A DNA stretch of 9,255 nucleotides, from NCBI GenBank assembly GCA_011775825.1, contig JAABYK010000101.1, forward strand, positions 17,719 to 26,973. Direction: 5' to 3'. Shown one piece after another: positions 1 through 7,166 of the stretch. Below the pieces are notes generated by a model that worked only from the letters and a program-made list of their open reading frames with translations, did not search any database and was not told where the DNA came from. This DNA is from Candidatus Zhuqueibacterota bacterium. GTDB lineage: Bacteria > Zhuqueibacterota > Zhuqueibacteria > Oceanimicrobiales > Oceanimicrobiaceae. The position numbers and the translations under genes were made by a program. Numbering within the stretch: position 1 is the first letter of the stretch; the number at the start of each line of letters is the position of its first letter.

Positions 1-1
1 C

Positions 2-364
2 GGAGTTTTGCTGTTTTCCGACACCCAACTGGGGGGACTTTCGATCAACGGCGGAGAACCTATCACTCTAGAATCCAGTGTAAATGCCATTCCTGTGTTG
101 GGCGGGTTTCGGTATTATCTCGCACCGGGCGCCACGAAATTGTACATCGGCGGACAGGCCGGTTTACATCGCTTTATCGTCAATTCCGAACACCCACAAG
201 TGCCGGGATTTAGCATCATGACCGACGATTCGAGAACAGCATTTAGTTTCGGGCCAACCTTTGGGGCCGAATTCGGACGCCTTGATTTCAGCGCCAATTA
301 CATCATGATTGAAGACGCCAATTATTTCGGTTTTCATCTCGGTTTTGCATTATTGAATTTTTAA
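2..364 (+). CDS. Outer-membrane beta-barrel protein, C-terminal part (5' end outside window)
   Basis: The reading frame is open from the first complete codon at position 2 to the TAA at 362-364, giving about 120 residues. No convincing start or ribosome binding site is visible, so the gene almost certainly begins upstream of the window. The protein shows short alternating hydrophobic/polar stretches separated by Gly/Asn/Asp turns (GGFRYYLAPG, KLYIGGQAGLHRF, FSFGPTFGAEF, LDFSANYIMI, YFGFHLGFALLNF) and ends in a terminal phenylalanine. That pattern is known for the last strands and C-terminal insertion signal of outer-membrane beta-barrel proteins recognised by the BAM machinery. The family is probably a small OmpA/OmpW-like or generic porin-type barrel, but the exact family cannot be decided from this fragment. 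It is the only forward-strand gene and faces the DUF255 gene convergently. No function beyond outer-membrane location is supported. Confidence 0.75.
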   Translation, partial: GVLLFSDTQLGGLSINGGEPITLESSVNAIPVLGGFRYYLAPGATKLYIGGQAGLHRFIVNSEHPQVPGFSIMTDDSRTAFSFGPTFGAEFGRLDFSANYIMIEDANYFGFHLGFALLNF

Positions 365-380
365 TGCACACGTTCCTATC

Positions 381-492
381 GGAGTGTCATGATTCTTAAT
401 ATGCCGGGCTATCAGAATGTCATTGCCAGACGCTGTTTGGCGAAGCAAACCCAGGAGATTCTTCGTCCTGAAAAGTGGGCTCATGACACTCC
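381..492. repeat. Degenerate palindromic (MITE-like) intergenic element
   Basis: A perfect 12-bp inverted repeat (GGAGTGTCATGA at 381-392, complement at 481-492) brackets 112 bp. Nested inside are an imperfect second arm pair (403-415 with 468-480) and a third (CGAAG 441-445 with CTTCG 461-465), so the whole stretch can fold as one long interrupted hairpin. The interior holds GTCATTGCC, GCGAAGCAA and GGAGATT, which resemble the GTCATTGCGAG / GAAGCAATCTC style of dispersed palindromic repeat common in bacterial genomes (recalled, not searched). It lies 17 bp past the stop of the outer-membrane gene and between two convergent genes, so it could act as a two-way transcription stop or mRNA 3' stabiliser. 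No transposase and no clear target-site duplication are visible. Confidence 0.6.
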
Positions 493-574
493 CCAAATTC
501 TTGCTACCCGAAGCATGTGCGTTCAACAACCCCCTGAAGGAGAGAAACTGTGACGATTACGGTTACAGAAAAGC

Positions 575-2839
575 TCAATTCTGTCCCGACTTCAACTGAC
601 CGAGCATTTCATCAATCTCCGTGGTGGGTGCATTGCAAGCGTAATTTTTGCAAACATAAGCCGTCGCTTTGCCATTCAGGCTCTTTTGAGTTTTCGTGAA
701 TTCGGCAATGTCCGCGATGGCCGGGCTCTCCTTTTCGGTAGGACGGAAGAGCGTTACTTTGTTCGGGAAATACTCCTGTTGCAAGGCCGTCAACATGGCG
801 TCAGTGTCCTTTTCGTTTGTTTCTCCCGCTACAACCACCTCATAAGACGGACCAAACATGAAAGTCAGGGCGGACATGAGTTGGGTATGTCCCATGGGCG
901 CACGTTTGACTTGCTCGGAAAAAGCTTGTCCGATGGCAGACGCTTTTTCCTCTAGTTCGGGATTGGCCGTGATTCGGCCTAGACGTACGAGATTGAGTGC
1001 AGCCACTGAGTTTCCGGAAGGAATGGCGCCGTCGTAGATTTCCTTGGTGCGCACAAGCACATCTTCCAGGCTATCCGCGGTGAAAAATAAACCACCGTTC
1101 TTCTTGTCCCAGAAATAGTCAAGCATGAGCTCATTCAGGGCGATAGCCTTCTTTAGATAGTCAATTTCAAATGTTGCATCATAAAGCTCAAGCAGCCCCC
1201 AAACCATGAAAGCGTAGTCCTCCACGTGCGCAGGGAGAGCCGCTTCGCCCTGTCTGTAGCGTTTCAACAAGCGGCCGTGATGATCGCGCAGCTTGTCCCA
1301 GACGAAATCTGCTGCTTTGCGAGCTGCTGCCGCATATTTGGGATCGTCCAAAACCGCGGCCCCTTTCGCAAAGGCCGCGATCATTAAGCCGTTCCAGTCC
1401 GTCAGAATTTTGTCGTCTTTTAAAGGATGAACGCGTTTCTCTCGCACCTCAAACAATTTCTTGCGGGCTCTTTCCCAGCGTTCTCGGAGTTGTTCTTCGG
1501 TTACATCCAGGTTTTCTGCGTGTTTTGCCAACGATTTATCGAGATGCAGGATACTGCGTCCGGTTTTCTGGCCCGTGGCTTGTTCCACAAAGTTGCCGCC
1601 GACTTCCACATTAAATAAATCGATAATGAACTCGCCTTCCTTGTCGCCTAAGACGTCCTTGATTTCTTCGGGTGTCCAGAGATAGAACAGCCCCTCTTCG
1701 CCTTCGCTGTCGGCATCCTCAGCAGAATAGAATCCGCCTTCGGGAGAGGTCATGTCTCGAAGGACGTAGGTGAAGATTTCACGCGCTGTGCGGGCATATT
1801 CTTCTTTGCCTGTTGCCTGATACGTTTCGATATACGCCATTGCCAGCATCGCCTGGTCGTAAAGCATCTTCTCAAAATGCGGCAGCAGCCACTGTGGATC
1901 GGTCGAATAGCGGTGAAAACCGAAACCGACATGATCGAAAATGCCACCGAGACGCATTTCATGCAGCGTCTTTTCAACCATCTGCAGGGCTTGTTCGTCG
2001 CCTGTGCGCTGCCCATAGCGCAGCAAAAAGGTGAAATTGTGTGGCGAGGGAAATTTGGGCGCGGAACCAAACCCGCCGTGTGTTTCATCAAATCGTCCAC
2101 TCAACTGATGGTAGGTTGTGTTCAAGATGGTTTCGGTCAGTTGTTCTCCCGGTTGGGTCGAACTGTGTTGCTGCAGGAAATCCACCACCTGCTGAGCATT
2201 TTCCAGGAGTTTGTCGCGCTCGTTTTCCCATAACTGTTTGATTCTGGGCACGAGATCCATCATCCCGACACGTCCCATGCGACTGGTTTTGGGAAAATAG
2301 GTGCCCGCAAAAAATGGCCGTTTATCAGGCGTCATGATAATCGTCAAAGGCCAGCCACCGCTACCGGTCATCGCCTGGCACACCGACATGTAAATCTGAT
2401 CGATGTCCGGTCGTTCTTCTCGGTCGACTTTGATGGATACAAAGGCGTCGTTCATAAGTTTTGCCACCTCCGGGTCCTCAAAAGATTCATGCTCCATCAC
2501 GTGGCACCAGTGGCACGTGGAATAGCCGATGGAAAGGAAAATCGGTTTGTCCTTTTTCTTTGCTTTTTCAAAAGCTTCTTCGCCCCACGGGTACCAATCC
2601 ACCGGGTTCCCCGCATGCTGCAGCAAGTACGGACTTTTTTCGAACACCAGACGGTTGTACTCCGGCCCGCCATCCGGGGGCAAGTCCTTGAGTTCATCCG
2701 CGCATGGCAAAGGTTTGCGTCCTGTATCGTCATGTGCCCGTTCTTGTGGCATCCCTTTATTATTTGAAAATTGCATAATAATCACCGCTATGATTGACAG
2801 GGTTATGATTGACGAGATAATCAGAGTTTTTTGCTTCAT
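575..2839 (-). CDS. Membrane-anchored thioredoxin-domain protein, DUF255/YyaL (spermatogenesis-associated protein 20-like)
   Basis: This 754-residue protein matches the usual architecture of the DUF255/YyaL/SPATA20 family. Residues about 60-220 form a thioredoxin-like domain with the hallmark STCHWCHVMEHESF (CHWC, Cys109 and Cys112), then KVDREERPDID and GGWPLTIIMTPD. Residues about 230-650 look like the (alpha/alpha)6-barrel part related to N-acylglucosamine 2-epimerase/glycosidase folds, with HFEKMLYDQ, GGFYSAEDADSEGEEG, KILTDWNGLMI and DGAIPSGNS. The C-terminus keeps the family motif YVCKNYACNAPT (Cys730, Cys735). The CXXC motif suggests redox activity, but the substrate and reaction are not established for bacterial members. 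Unlike most cytosolic relatives, it begins with a positively charged stretch and a hydrophobic segment (about residues 5-23) followed by a polar linker, so the catalytic part is probably tethered on the outer face of the inner membrane. ATG 2837-2839 was chosen because it includes this segment; the ribosome binding site is weak. A good sigma-70-like promoter lies just upstream, and the 290-bp gap to the peptidase gene suggests its own transcript. Confidence 0.93.
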   Translation of the reverse strand: MKQKTLIISSIITLSIIAVIIMQFSNNKGMPQERAHDDTGRKPLPCADELKDLPPDGGPEYNRLVFEKSPYLLQHAGNPVDWYPWGEEAFEKAKKKDKPIFLSIGYSTCHWCHVMEHESFEDPEVAKLMNDAFVSIKVDREERPDIDQIYMSVCQAMTGSGGWPLTIIMTPDKRPFFAGTYFPKTSRMGRVGMMDLVPRIKQLWENERDKLLENAQQVVDFLQQHSSTQPGEQLTETILNTTYHQLSGRFDETHGGFGSAPKFPSPHNFTFLLRYGQRTGDEQALQMVEKTLHEMRLGGIFDHVGFGFHRYSTDPQWLLPHFEKMLYDQAMLAMAYIETYQATGKEEYARTAREIFTYVLRDMTSPEGGFYSAEDADSEGEEGLFYLWTPEEIKDVLGDKEGEFIIDLFNVEVGGNFVEQATGQKTGRSILHLDKSLAKHAENLDVTEEQLRERWERARKKLFEVREKRVHPLKDDKILTDWNGLMIAAFAKGAAVLDDPKYAAAARKAADFVWDKLRDHHGRLLKRYRQGEAALPAHVEDYAFMVWGLLELYDATFEIDYLKKAIALNELMLDYFWDKKNGGLFFTADSLEDVLVRTKEIYDGAIPSGNSVAALNLVRLGRITANPELEEKASAIGQAFSEQVKRAPMGHTQLMSALTFMFGPSYEVVVAGETNEKDTDAMLTALQQEYFPNKVTLFRPTEKESPAIADIAEFTKTQKSLNGKATAYVCKNYACNAPTTEIDEMLGQLKSGQN

Positions 2840-2871
2840 CTTAGCCCAAACTGTTTGTGTACAACAACCTT

Positions 2872-2900
2872 AGTATACAAAAAACTCGGGCCAAGCGCAA
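2872..2900 (-). promoter_or_regulatory. Putative sigma-70-type promoter of the DUF255 gene
   Basis: Read on the minus strand there is TTGCGC (2895-2900) as a -35 box, a 17-bp spacer, and TATACT (2872-2877) as a -10 box preceded by a T-rich stretch ending in TTG. The -10 matches five of six consensus bases and the -35 four of six. The start codon lies 32 bp downstream of the -10 box, leaving a leader of roughly 25 nt. Spacing and position are good, but the sigma-factor preferences of this organism are unknown. Confidence 0.5.
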
Positions 2901-3056
2901 GGCAGGAATATTGGTGGAAATGGAAAAGTTTTATGCCGCGGTCTGTTATTTTCATTCACGTTGAGAGTATCATTTCATGACTACAACCTTTGTACCATTT
3001 CCAAAGTCTGGCGGTCCAGTCATAGAATACCACTATTCCTGTTTTCTATTGTTTTG

Positions 3057-3081
3057 CCCAAAATCATTTTGACTTTTTGGG
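3057..3081 (-). terminator. Weak A/T-rich stem-loop downstream of the M28 gene
   Basis: CCCAAAA (3057-3063) and TTTTGGG (3075-3081) can pair as a 7-bp stem with an 11-nt loop, about 50 bp beyond the M28 stop codon. The 3' arm supplies four U residues, but no further U-run follows on the minus strand, so this is at best a weak terminator. The rest of the 290-bp gap (2840-3129) holds the DUF255 promoter and one 9-bp inverted repeat (2915-2923 with 2995-3003) that may be chance. Confidence 0.25.
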
Positions 3082-3129
3082 TTCAGACTTGCCCCGGAGA
3101 ACAAGTTCCCGCATAGAGATCGAATGCTC

Positions 3130-4614
3130 TCATTCACTTCGCCCGCGGCTGCCATCCGCCCAGGCCGGGTATAAGTTGAACATATTCATCCGTTGCCGGA
3201 GAGGTGTGCTGTCGATGAGCTGCTGAATCTCGGCCCGTGTCTGACGTTTCCAGGTAACCTCCAAGTTCGCAAACCCGTAAGTCAAAGCCGCCATGATTGC
3301 CGCATTGAGCCGAAGCTGCCGCAGATCGACCTTGTCGTAGGTGTCCGACTCGGCGTGGTAGTTGGGTGCGTAATTGTAGGGATCGTGGTTGGCCACCAGA
3401 TTCGCAATGCCCTGCATCATGAAATCGTAATTGTCCGTTCCAACGATGGGCATATTGATCGGCTCAAACGGTCCGAGCCCCTTGACGGGCTCGAGTGCAC
3501 GGTTCACCGGTGCAATCAGCTCTTCACGACCGTTCGTGAAAAAGCCGAGAATGCGTCCACTGCCGATATCTACTGAGCAGGCCATGATGTGGCCATCCAG
3601 CTCGTCTGCATGGGCTTGCGTGTACCTCCACGAGCCGATCAGTCCCTGTTCTTCGCCATTCCAGAGTGCGAAGCGGACCGTGCGTTTGGGCCGGACGCCC
3701 AGACGCTTCATTTGACGCGCAATGTCGATCATCATTACGACGTTGCAGCCGTTGTCGTTGGCACCGGTTCCGAGTCCCCATGAATCGAGGTGGGCACCCA
3801 CGACCACAAATTCATCCGGCTTTTCGGAACCGGGAATTTCGCCGAGCACATTGTAGCTTTCATATTCGCCACCCGATTGAATGTCGATTTTCGCCGTAAG
3901 GTTTAACGACTTGCCAGCTCTCAGCAGACGCGAAGCGCGTTTCGCTTCCTCTCTTTCCATCACCAGCATCGGGTGCTCATTTTCCGGACCTTTTGATGCG
4001 TTGTGTCGGTACAGCAGCCCTTGAGCACGCGAGGACATGTAAACGACGCCGGCCGCACCGGCCGCAAACGCCCTGGGCTCTGTTTCGGCTGCGTTGGCGT
4101 ATTCCTCAAAAAGACCGCTCACGTCAACAAGCTCTTGCGTTTCAATTAAAACAAACGCGCCTCTTGCCTTGCTCCCGAGGCGCGCGAAATCCTGCACCGT
4201 TCCCATCCCGCCATCAACGAGGGGCGCCGTCAGCCCGTCTTCCGGTGTGGCGGCTGAAAAGGTCATCGTCACCACGTCTGGCTTAAACGAAACATCGCCG
4301 GTTACGGTAGCTTCGCATGAGCGCTCGAGCCAGAAACGAGGCATGGTGAAGCTTTCTTTCCTGGCTGTCACGCCCGCTTCCTCAAATTTCTGTAAGGCCC
4401 AGTCCACCGATTTCAGATTGGCCTCTGAGCCTGTGGGCCGACCGCCGATCTCATCGCAGAGCTGCTGCAGATCTTCCAGCATCGGTGTCTCGCCTAACAT
4501 GGCCCCAACCAGTCGGTCCACTTCTGTAGTTTGCGTTATGCCCGATCCGCTAAAAATCAGGCTAATAAGCAAAACCGTAACCAGTCGGGTTGCAGTGAGG
4601 TTTTGAAAGGTCAT
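3130..4614 (-). CDS. Secreted M28-family zinc peptidase, carboxypeptidase Q-like, with PA domain
   Basis: This 494-residue protein begins with a signal peptide (hydrophobic core about residues 11-22, small residues SGSG at the likely cleavage region), so it should work in the periplasm or outside the cell. Residues about 125-235 fit a protease-associated (PA) insert. Residues about 250-450 form the M28 aminopeptidase/carboxypeptidase fold. The expected di-zinc residues are all visible: His275 and Asp277 in GAHLDSW, bridging Asp287 in GANDNG, catalytic Glu321 and ligand Glu322 in WNGEEQGLIGS, Asp349 in SVDIGSG, and His420 in NYHAESDTYDKVD. The order and spacing resemble carboxypeptidase Q (plasma glutamate carboxypeptidase), which removes residues from short peptides; exact specificity is inferred. 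The ATG at 4612-4614 has a strong purine-rich Shine-Dalgarno (GAGGAAGGA, complement of 4619-4627) close upstream. It lies between the S9 peptidase and DUF255 genes, all on the minus strand, with separate gaps of 266 and 290 bp. Confidence 0.94.
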   Translation of the reverse strand: MTFQNLTATRLVTVLLISLIFSGSGITQTTEVDRLVGAMLGETPMLEDLQQLCDEIGGRPTGSEANLKSVDWALQKFEEAGVTARKESFTMPRFWLERSCEATVTGDVSFKPDVVTMTFSAATPEDGLTAPLVDGGMGTVQDFARLGSKARGAFVLIETQELVDVSGLFEEYANAAETEPRAFAAGAAGVVYMSSRAQGLLYRHNASKGPENEHPMLVMEREEAKRASRLLRAGKSLNLTAKIDIQSGGEYESYNVLGEIPGSEKPDEFVVVGAHLDSWGLGTGANDNGCNVVMMIDIARQMKRLGVRPKRTVRFALWNGEEQGLIGSWRYTQAHADELDGHIMACSVDIGSGRILGFFTNGREELIAPVNRALEPVKGLGPFEPINMPIVGTDNYDFMMQGIANLVANHDPYNYAPNYHAESDTYDKVDLRQLRLNAAIMAALTYGFANLEVTWKRQTRAEIQQLIDSTPLRQRMNMFNLYPAWADGSRGRSE

Positions 4615-4633
4615 CTTTTCCTTCCTCTCTATT

Positions 4634-4679
4634 TTAAGATGTAAATGTAAGTAAAGAGATTAGATTAAGATGCAAAATG
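4634..4679 (-). promoter_or_regulatory. Direct repeat in the M28 leader, possible operator
   Basis: On the minus strand CATTTTGCATCTTAA (4665-4679) and CATTTACATCTTAA (4634-4647) are near-identical, differing by one base and one indel. Their common TTAAGATG cores start 31 bp apart, close to three helical turns. Both lie immediately upstream of the Shine-Dalgarno of the M28 gene, where a regulator could bind. No convincing -35/-10 pair could be placed, so the role is speculative. Confidence 0.35.
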
Positions 4680-4695
4680 CACGTACGGCATCGGC

Positions 4696-4828
4696 CACAG
4701 AGTGCCCGGAGTTTTACGAAGAACATCGAGTGCAAAATCACAGAGCATGATCAAACATCACGGTACCTTCGTGGTCTCCTTGCTTCTCGGAGCCCTCTGT
4801 GACCCAAGGGTCTGAGTGATTTCTGCAC
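4696..4828. repeat. Intergenic inverted-repeat element of CACAGAG type
   Basis: CACAGAG occurs at 4696-4702 and 4739-4745, and its complement CTCTGTG at 4795-4801, so either left copy can pair with the right one. GTGCAAAATCAC (4730-4741) pairs with GTGATTTCTGCAC (4816-4828) apart from one extra base, and ACGAAG (4716-4721) with CTTCGT (4767-4772). The wording (CACAGAG, CTTCGTGGTCTCC, CCCTCTGTGACC) recalls a dispersed repeat seen in many environmental bacterial genomes; this is memory, not a search. It fills most of the 266-bp gap between the S9 and M28 genes and holds no plausible ORF. Confidence 0.5.
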
Positions 4829-4880
4829 TACGTTTGGCCGACAGTTTTATGTGTCTCCAGATCCTAGAGAATCATACAAG

Positions 4881-6938
4881 CTAATCTTCCGTCGTCTTAT
4901 ATTTCTCAAACCATTTCAGAACGTGCAGGACTTTCGCAATCAGGTTGCTGGGTCGCGCGGCAATGCCATGCGAGGCATCCGGGACGCGAACCAGTGCGGT
5001 GTCGATCTTGCGCAGCTTGAGAGCCTGATAAAACTGCTCCGATTCGGAGATGGGTGTTCGATAATCGACTTCGCCGGTCAAGAGCATCGTGGGCGTCGTG
5101 ACATTGCCCACATGGTGCAAAGGCGAACGCTGCAAATAGTGTTCGGCATGATCCCAGGGAAAGCCGGGAAACCAGTACTTGTAAAAGAAATTGTAGGCAT
5201 CGGATGTCAATACGAAGCTGTACCAATTGATGACCGGTTTGGCGACAACCGCGGCCCGGAACCGGTCGGTCTTGCCCACAATCCAGGCGCTGAGCACACC
5301 TCCGCCGCTGCCACCGGTGACAAAGAGATTCTCTTCGTCGATGTAGCCGCGTTCGATAACGGCATCGACGCCCGACATGAGATCGTCGTAGTCCTGGCCG
5401 GGATAATTATGGTGGATTAGATTGCCGAATTCCTCTCCGTAACTGGTGCTGCCCCGCGGATTGGCGTAGAAGACCACGTAACCCGCCGCGGCATACAGTT
5501 GAATTTCGGCGGCAAAGCGGTCGCCATAATTTGCAAACGGCCCACCATGGATTTCGAGGATCAACGGATAGGTTTTGATGGGATCGAATTTAGGCGGCTT
5601 GACGATCCATCCCTGGATTTGGCGCCCATCGTCGTAGGACGACTCGTACCAAATTTCTTCTACTGAGCCCAATTGCTTGTAACCGAACAGATCCTTATTG
5701 AGGTAAGTGAGTCGACTTTCATCGGCGTTGCCTTTGCTACCTACGGCCACATCGGCCGGGTGGTCTGGTTGCGAATGCGTGAAGGCAAAGCGTCCGTTTC
5801 GTGCCACTGAAAACGAACCTGCGGCATAGGGCCGCCCGAGAGAAAGCCCTCCGACGTCTTTCGCCAGAGTGTGAACGGCGCCGTCCAGCGAGACAAACCC
5901 GATCTTGGTGTTGCCCTCGTCATCATATTGGAAATAAAGCCCCTTGCCATCGGCACTCCAAAAGGGGCGTCGGACGTCACGGTCGAAATCTGCCGTGATG
6001 ACCTCGCGTCCGCTACCATCCCGGTTCATTACATAAAGTCGTGTTGTCTGATAACCCTGATACTTGTCGTCAAAACCAAGATAGGCGATTTTCTTGCCAT
6101 AGGGCGACATGACCGGATCCGTGTCCGGTCCCTGGCGATGCGTGATAGCCTTGATCGCGCCGTCAGCTAATGACACTTCATAGATTTCTGAATTCAAAGG
6201 ATCGTATTGCCAATCTTCGTGACGATTGGCTGAAAAAATAAGCGACTTGCTGTCCGGCGCCCACGTAGGTCTTTCGCGGTGATGAAACTCTCCGGACGTC
6301 ACCTGTCTTGGCGACCCGCCTTCCGCTGGCAGGACAAACAGGTGGGCGTACCCATCTTCGAGATAGCCTCTGCCATCGGCGCGATACCGCAGTTTGGTGA
6401 TAACATTCGGCGGATCGGCCCATTCCGCCCCCTTCGGCTTGGGTGGCATTTTTACAAACGGCTTTTCGCGATCTGGCACCAACATGGAAAAGGCAATCCA
6501 GTGGCCATCTGGCGACCAGGTCATGCCTCGGGGCGGATGTGTCAAGTTCGTGAGCTTGGCGGTCTGCCCCGTATCCATCCAGCGCAGATAGATTTGTGCG
6601 GAGCCTTTGCTACCAGAGACATAGAGCAGGCGGCTGCCATCCGGGGACCAGCGCGGGGAGGTGTGATTTTCATTGCCGGTCGTCAGCGCCCGGTGGTTAG
6701 AGCCATCGAAGTTGATGATCCAAAGGTTCGAACGCCGCCGGTCTTTCATGATGTCCATGAAACGACGTGCATAGACGATCTTCTTGCCGTCCGGCGAGAT
6801 TTGCGGATCCGATGCGTATTCAAGCTGAAAAACATCGATGGGTTTGAAACGATTGTTGATATCGTTCAGAGGATGAGCGGCGACTCCCGAAATCCACCAG
6901 AACAATAAGAAAGCAATGTATGCTGCTCTCGTTTTCAT
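4881..6938 (-). CDS. Secreted S9-family (prolyl oligopeptidase family) serine peptidase with seven-bladed beta-propeller
   Basis: This 685-residue protein starts with a signal peptide (hydrophobic residues about 6-20, AXA-like GVAAHP cleavage region), pointing to a periplasmic or exported enzyme. Residues about 35-400 contain PD40/TolB-like propeller repeats, with recognisable blade motifs near residues 48 (SPDGKK), 97 (WSPDGSRLLYV), 141 (WSPDGHWIAF), 226 (WAPDSKSLIF), 277 (MSPYGKKIAYL), 327 (WSADGKGLYF) and 378 (VARNGRFAF), so about seven blades. Residues about 430-680 are the alpha/beta-hydrolase domain. It has oxyanion-region HGGP (464-467), nucleophile Ser544 in GGSGGG, Asp625 in TGEVDYRTP and His657 in DASHG, a complete triad. 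The family includes dipeptidyl peptidases and acylaminoacyl peptidases that act on short peptides; which activity this has cannot be told. ATG 6936-6938 is preceded by a strong Shine-Dalgarno (GGGAGGG) and is followed directly by the signal peptide. The gene precedes the M28 peptidase in the direction of transcription, separated by 266 bp. Confidence 0.95.
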   Translation of the reverse strand: MKTRAAYIAFLLFWWISGVAAHPLNDINNRFKPIDVFQLEYASDPQISPDGKKIVYARRFMDIMKDRRRSNLWIINFDGSNHRALTTGNENHTSPRWSPDGSRLLYVSGSKGSAQIYLRWMDTGQTAKLTNLTHPPRGMTWSPDGHWIAFSMLVPDREKPFVKMPPKPKGAEWADPPNVITKLRYRADGRGYLEDGYAHLFVLPAEGGSPRQVTSGEFHHRERPTWAPDSKSLIFSANRHEDWQYDPLNSEIYEVSLADGAIKAITHRQGPDTDPVMSPYGKKIAYLGFDDKYQGYQTTRLYVMNRDGSGREVITADFDRDVRRPFWSADGKGLYFQYDDEGNTKIGFVSLDGAVHTLAKDVGGLSLGRPYAAGSFSVARNGRFAFTHSQPDHPADVAVGSKGNADESRLTYLNKDLFGYKQLGSVEEIWYESSYDDGRQIQGWIVKPPKFDPIKTYPLILEIHGGPFANYGDRFAAEIQLYAAAGYVVFYANPRGSTSYGEEFGNLIHHNYPGQDYDDLMSGVDAVIERGYIDEENLFVTGGSGGGVLSAWIVGKTDRFRAAVVAKPVINWYSFVLTSDAYNFFYKYWFPGFPWDHAEHYLQRSPLHHVGNVTTPTMLLTGEVDYRTPISESEQFYQALKLRKIDTALVRVPDASHGIAARPSNLIAKVLHVLKWFEKYKTTED

Positions 6939-7007
6939 GATCGGCCCTCCCGTATTGTGTTCATTTCAAATAGGAGCGAAAAATATCGTCCCGTACAGTC
7001 GAAACAA

Positions 7008-7036
7008 AATATACAAATAAAATTTTGTCTATCCAA
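7008..7036 (-). promoter_or_regulatory. Putative promoter of the S9 peptidase gene
   Basis: On the minus strand TTGGAT (7031-7036), a 17-bp A/T-rich spacer and TATATT (7008-7013) give a sigma-70-like arrangement. The -10 box matches five of six consensus bases, while the -35 matches only the leading TTG. The -10 box lies about 70 bp before the start codon. The sequence at the box, TTTGTATATT, closely resembles TTTGTATACT at the DUF255 promoter, which gives modest mutual support. Confidence 0.35.
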
Positions 7037-7084
7037 CATCAAATTCTTTCTCGGTAATTGTTTAGCTGTCTGAACGAGTGGAGC

Positions 7085-7166
7085 GCAAAAATCAGTGAGC
7101 GAAGCGAACGTATTTTTGCAATGCGGAGTGTATATACGGGCAAAAGTACGCTTCGCTGACTTTTGC
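7085..7166. repeat. Two related hairpins in opposite orientation (GCGAAGCG-core repeat)
   Basis: The first unit has perfect 8-bp arms GCAAAAAT (7085-7092) and ATTTTTGC (7112-7119) around a 19-nt loop containing GCGAAGCG (7099-7106). The second has perfect 8-bp arms GCAAAAGT (7140-7147) and ACTTTTGC (7159-7166) around an 11-nt loop containing CGCTTCGC (7149-7156), the complement of the first core. The units are therefore divergent inverted copies of one motif, and can also pair with each other (about 7079-7106 with 7149-7171). This layout resembles REP/BIME-type paired palindromes. It sits about 150 bp upstream of the S9 start codon, and no coding function is likely. Confidence 0.6.

Noticed and set aside
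417..599. 60-codon forward ORF in the convergent gap
   Set aside because: It runs through the inverted-repeat element and into the end of the DUF255 gene, has no good ribosome binding site, and its translation has no domain-like pattern.
4094..4606. 170-codon forward ORF antisense to the M28 gene
   Set aside because: The minus-strand M28 frame has a signal peptide and all zinc ligands. The forward frame is a serine/arginine-rich shadow.
6279..6908. 209-codon forward ORF antisense to the S9 gene
   Set aside because: It mirrors the propeller-coding part of the S9 gene and has no domain or ribosome binding site of its own.
7085..7166. Possible CRISPR-like repeat pair
   Set aside because: Only two units, in opposite orientation, with differing loops and no spacer series.
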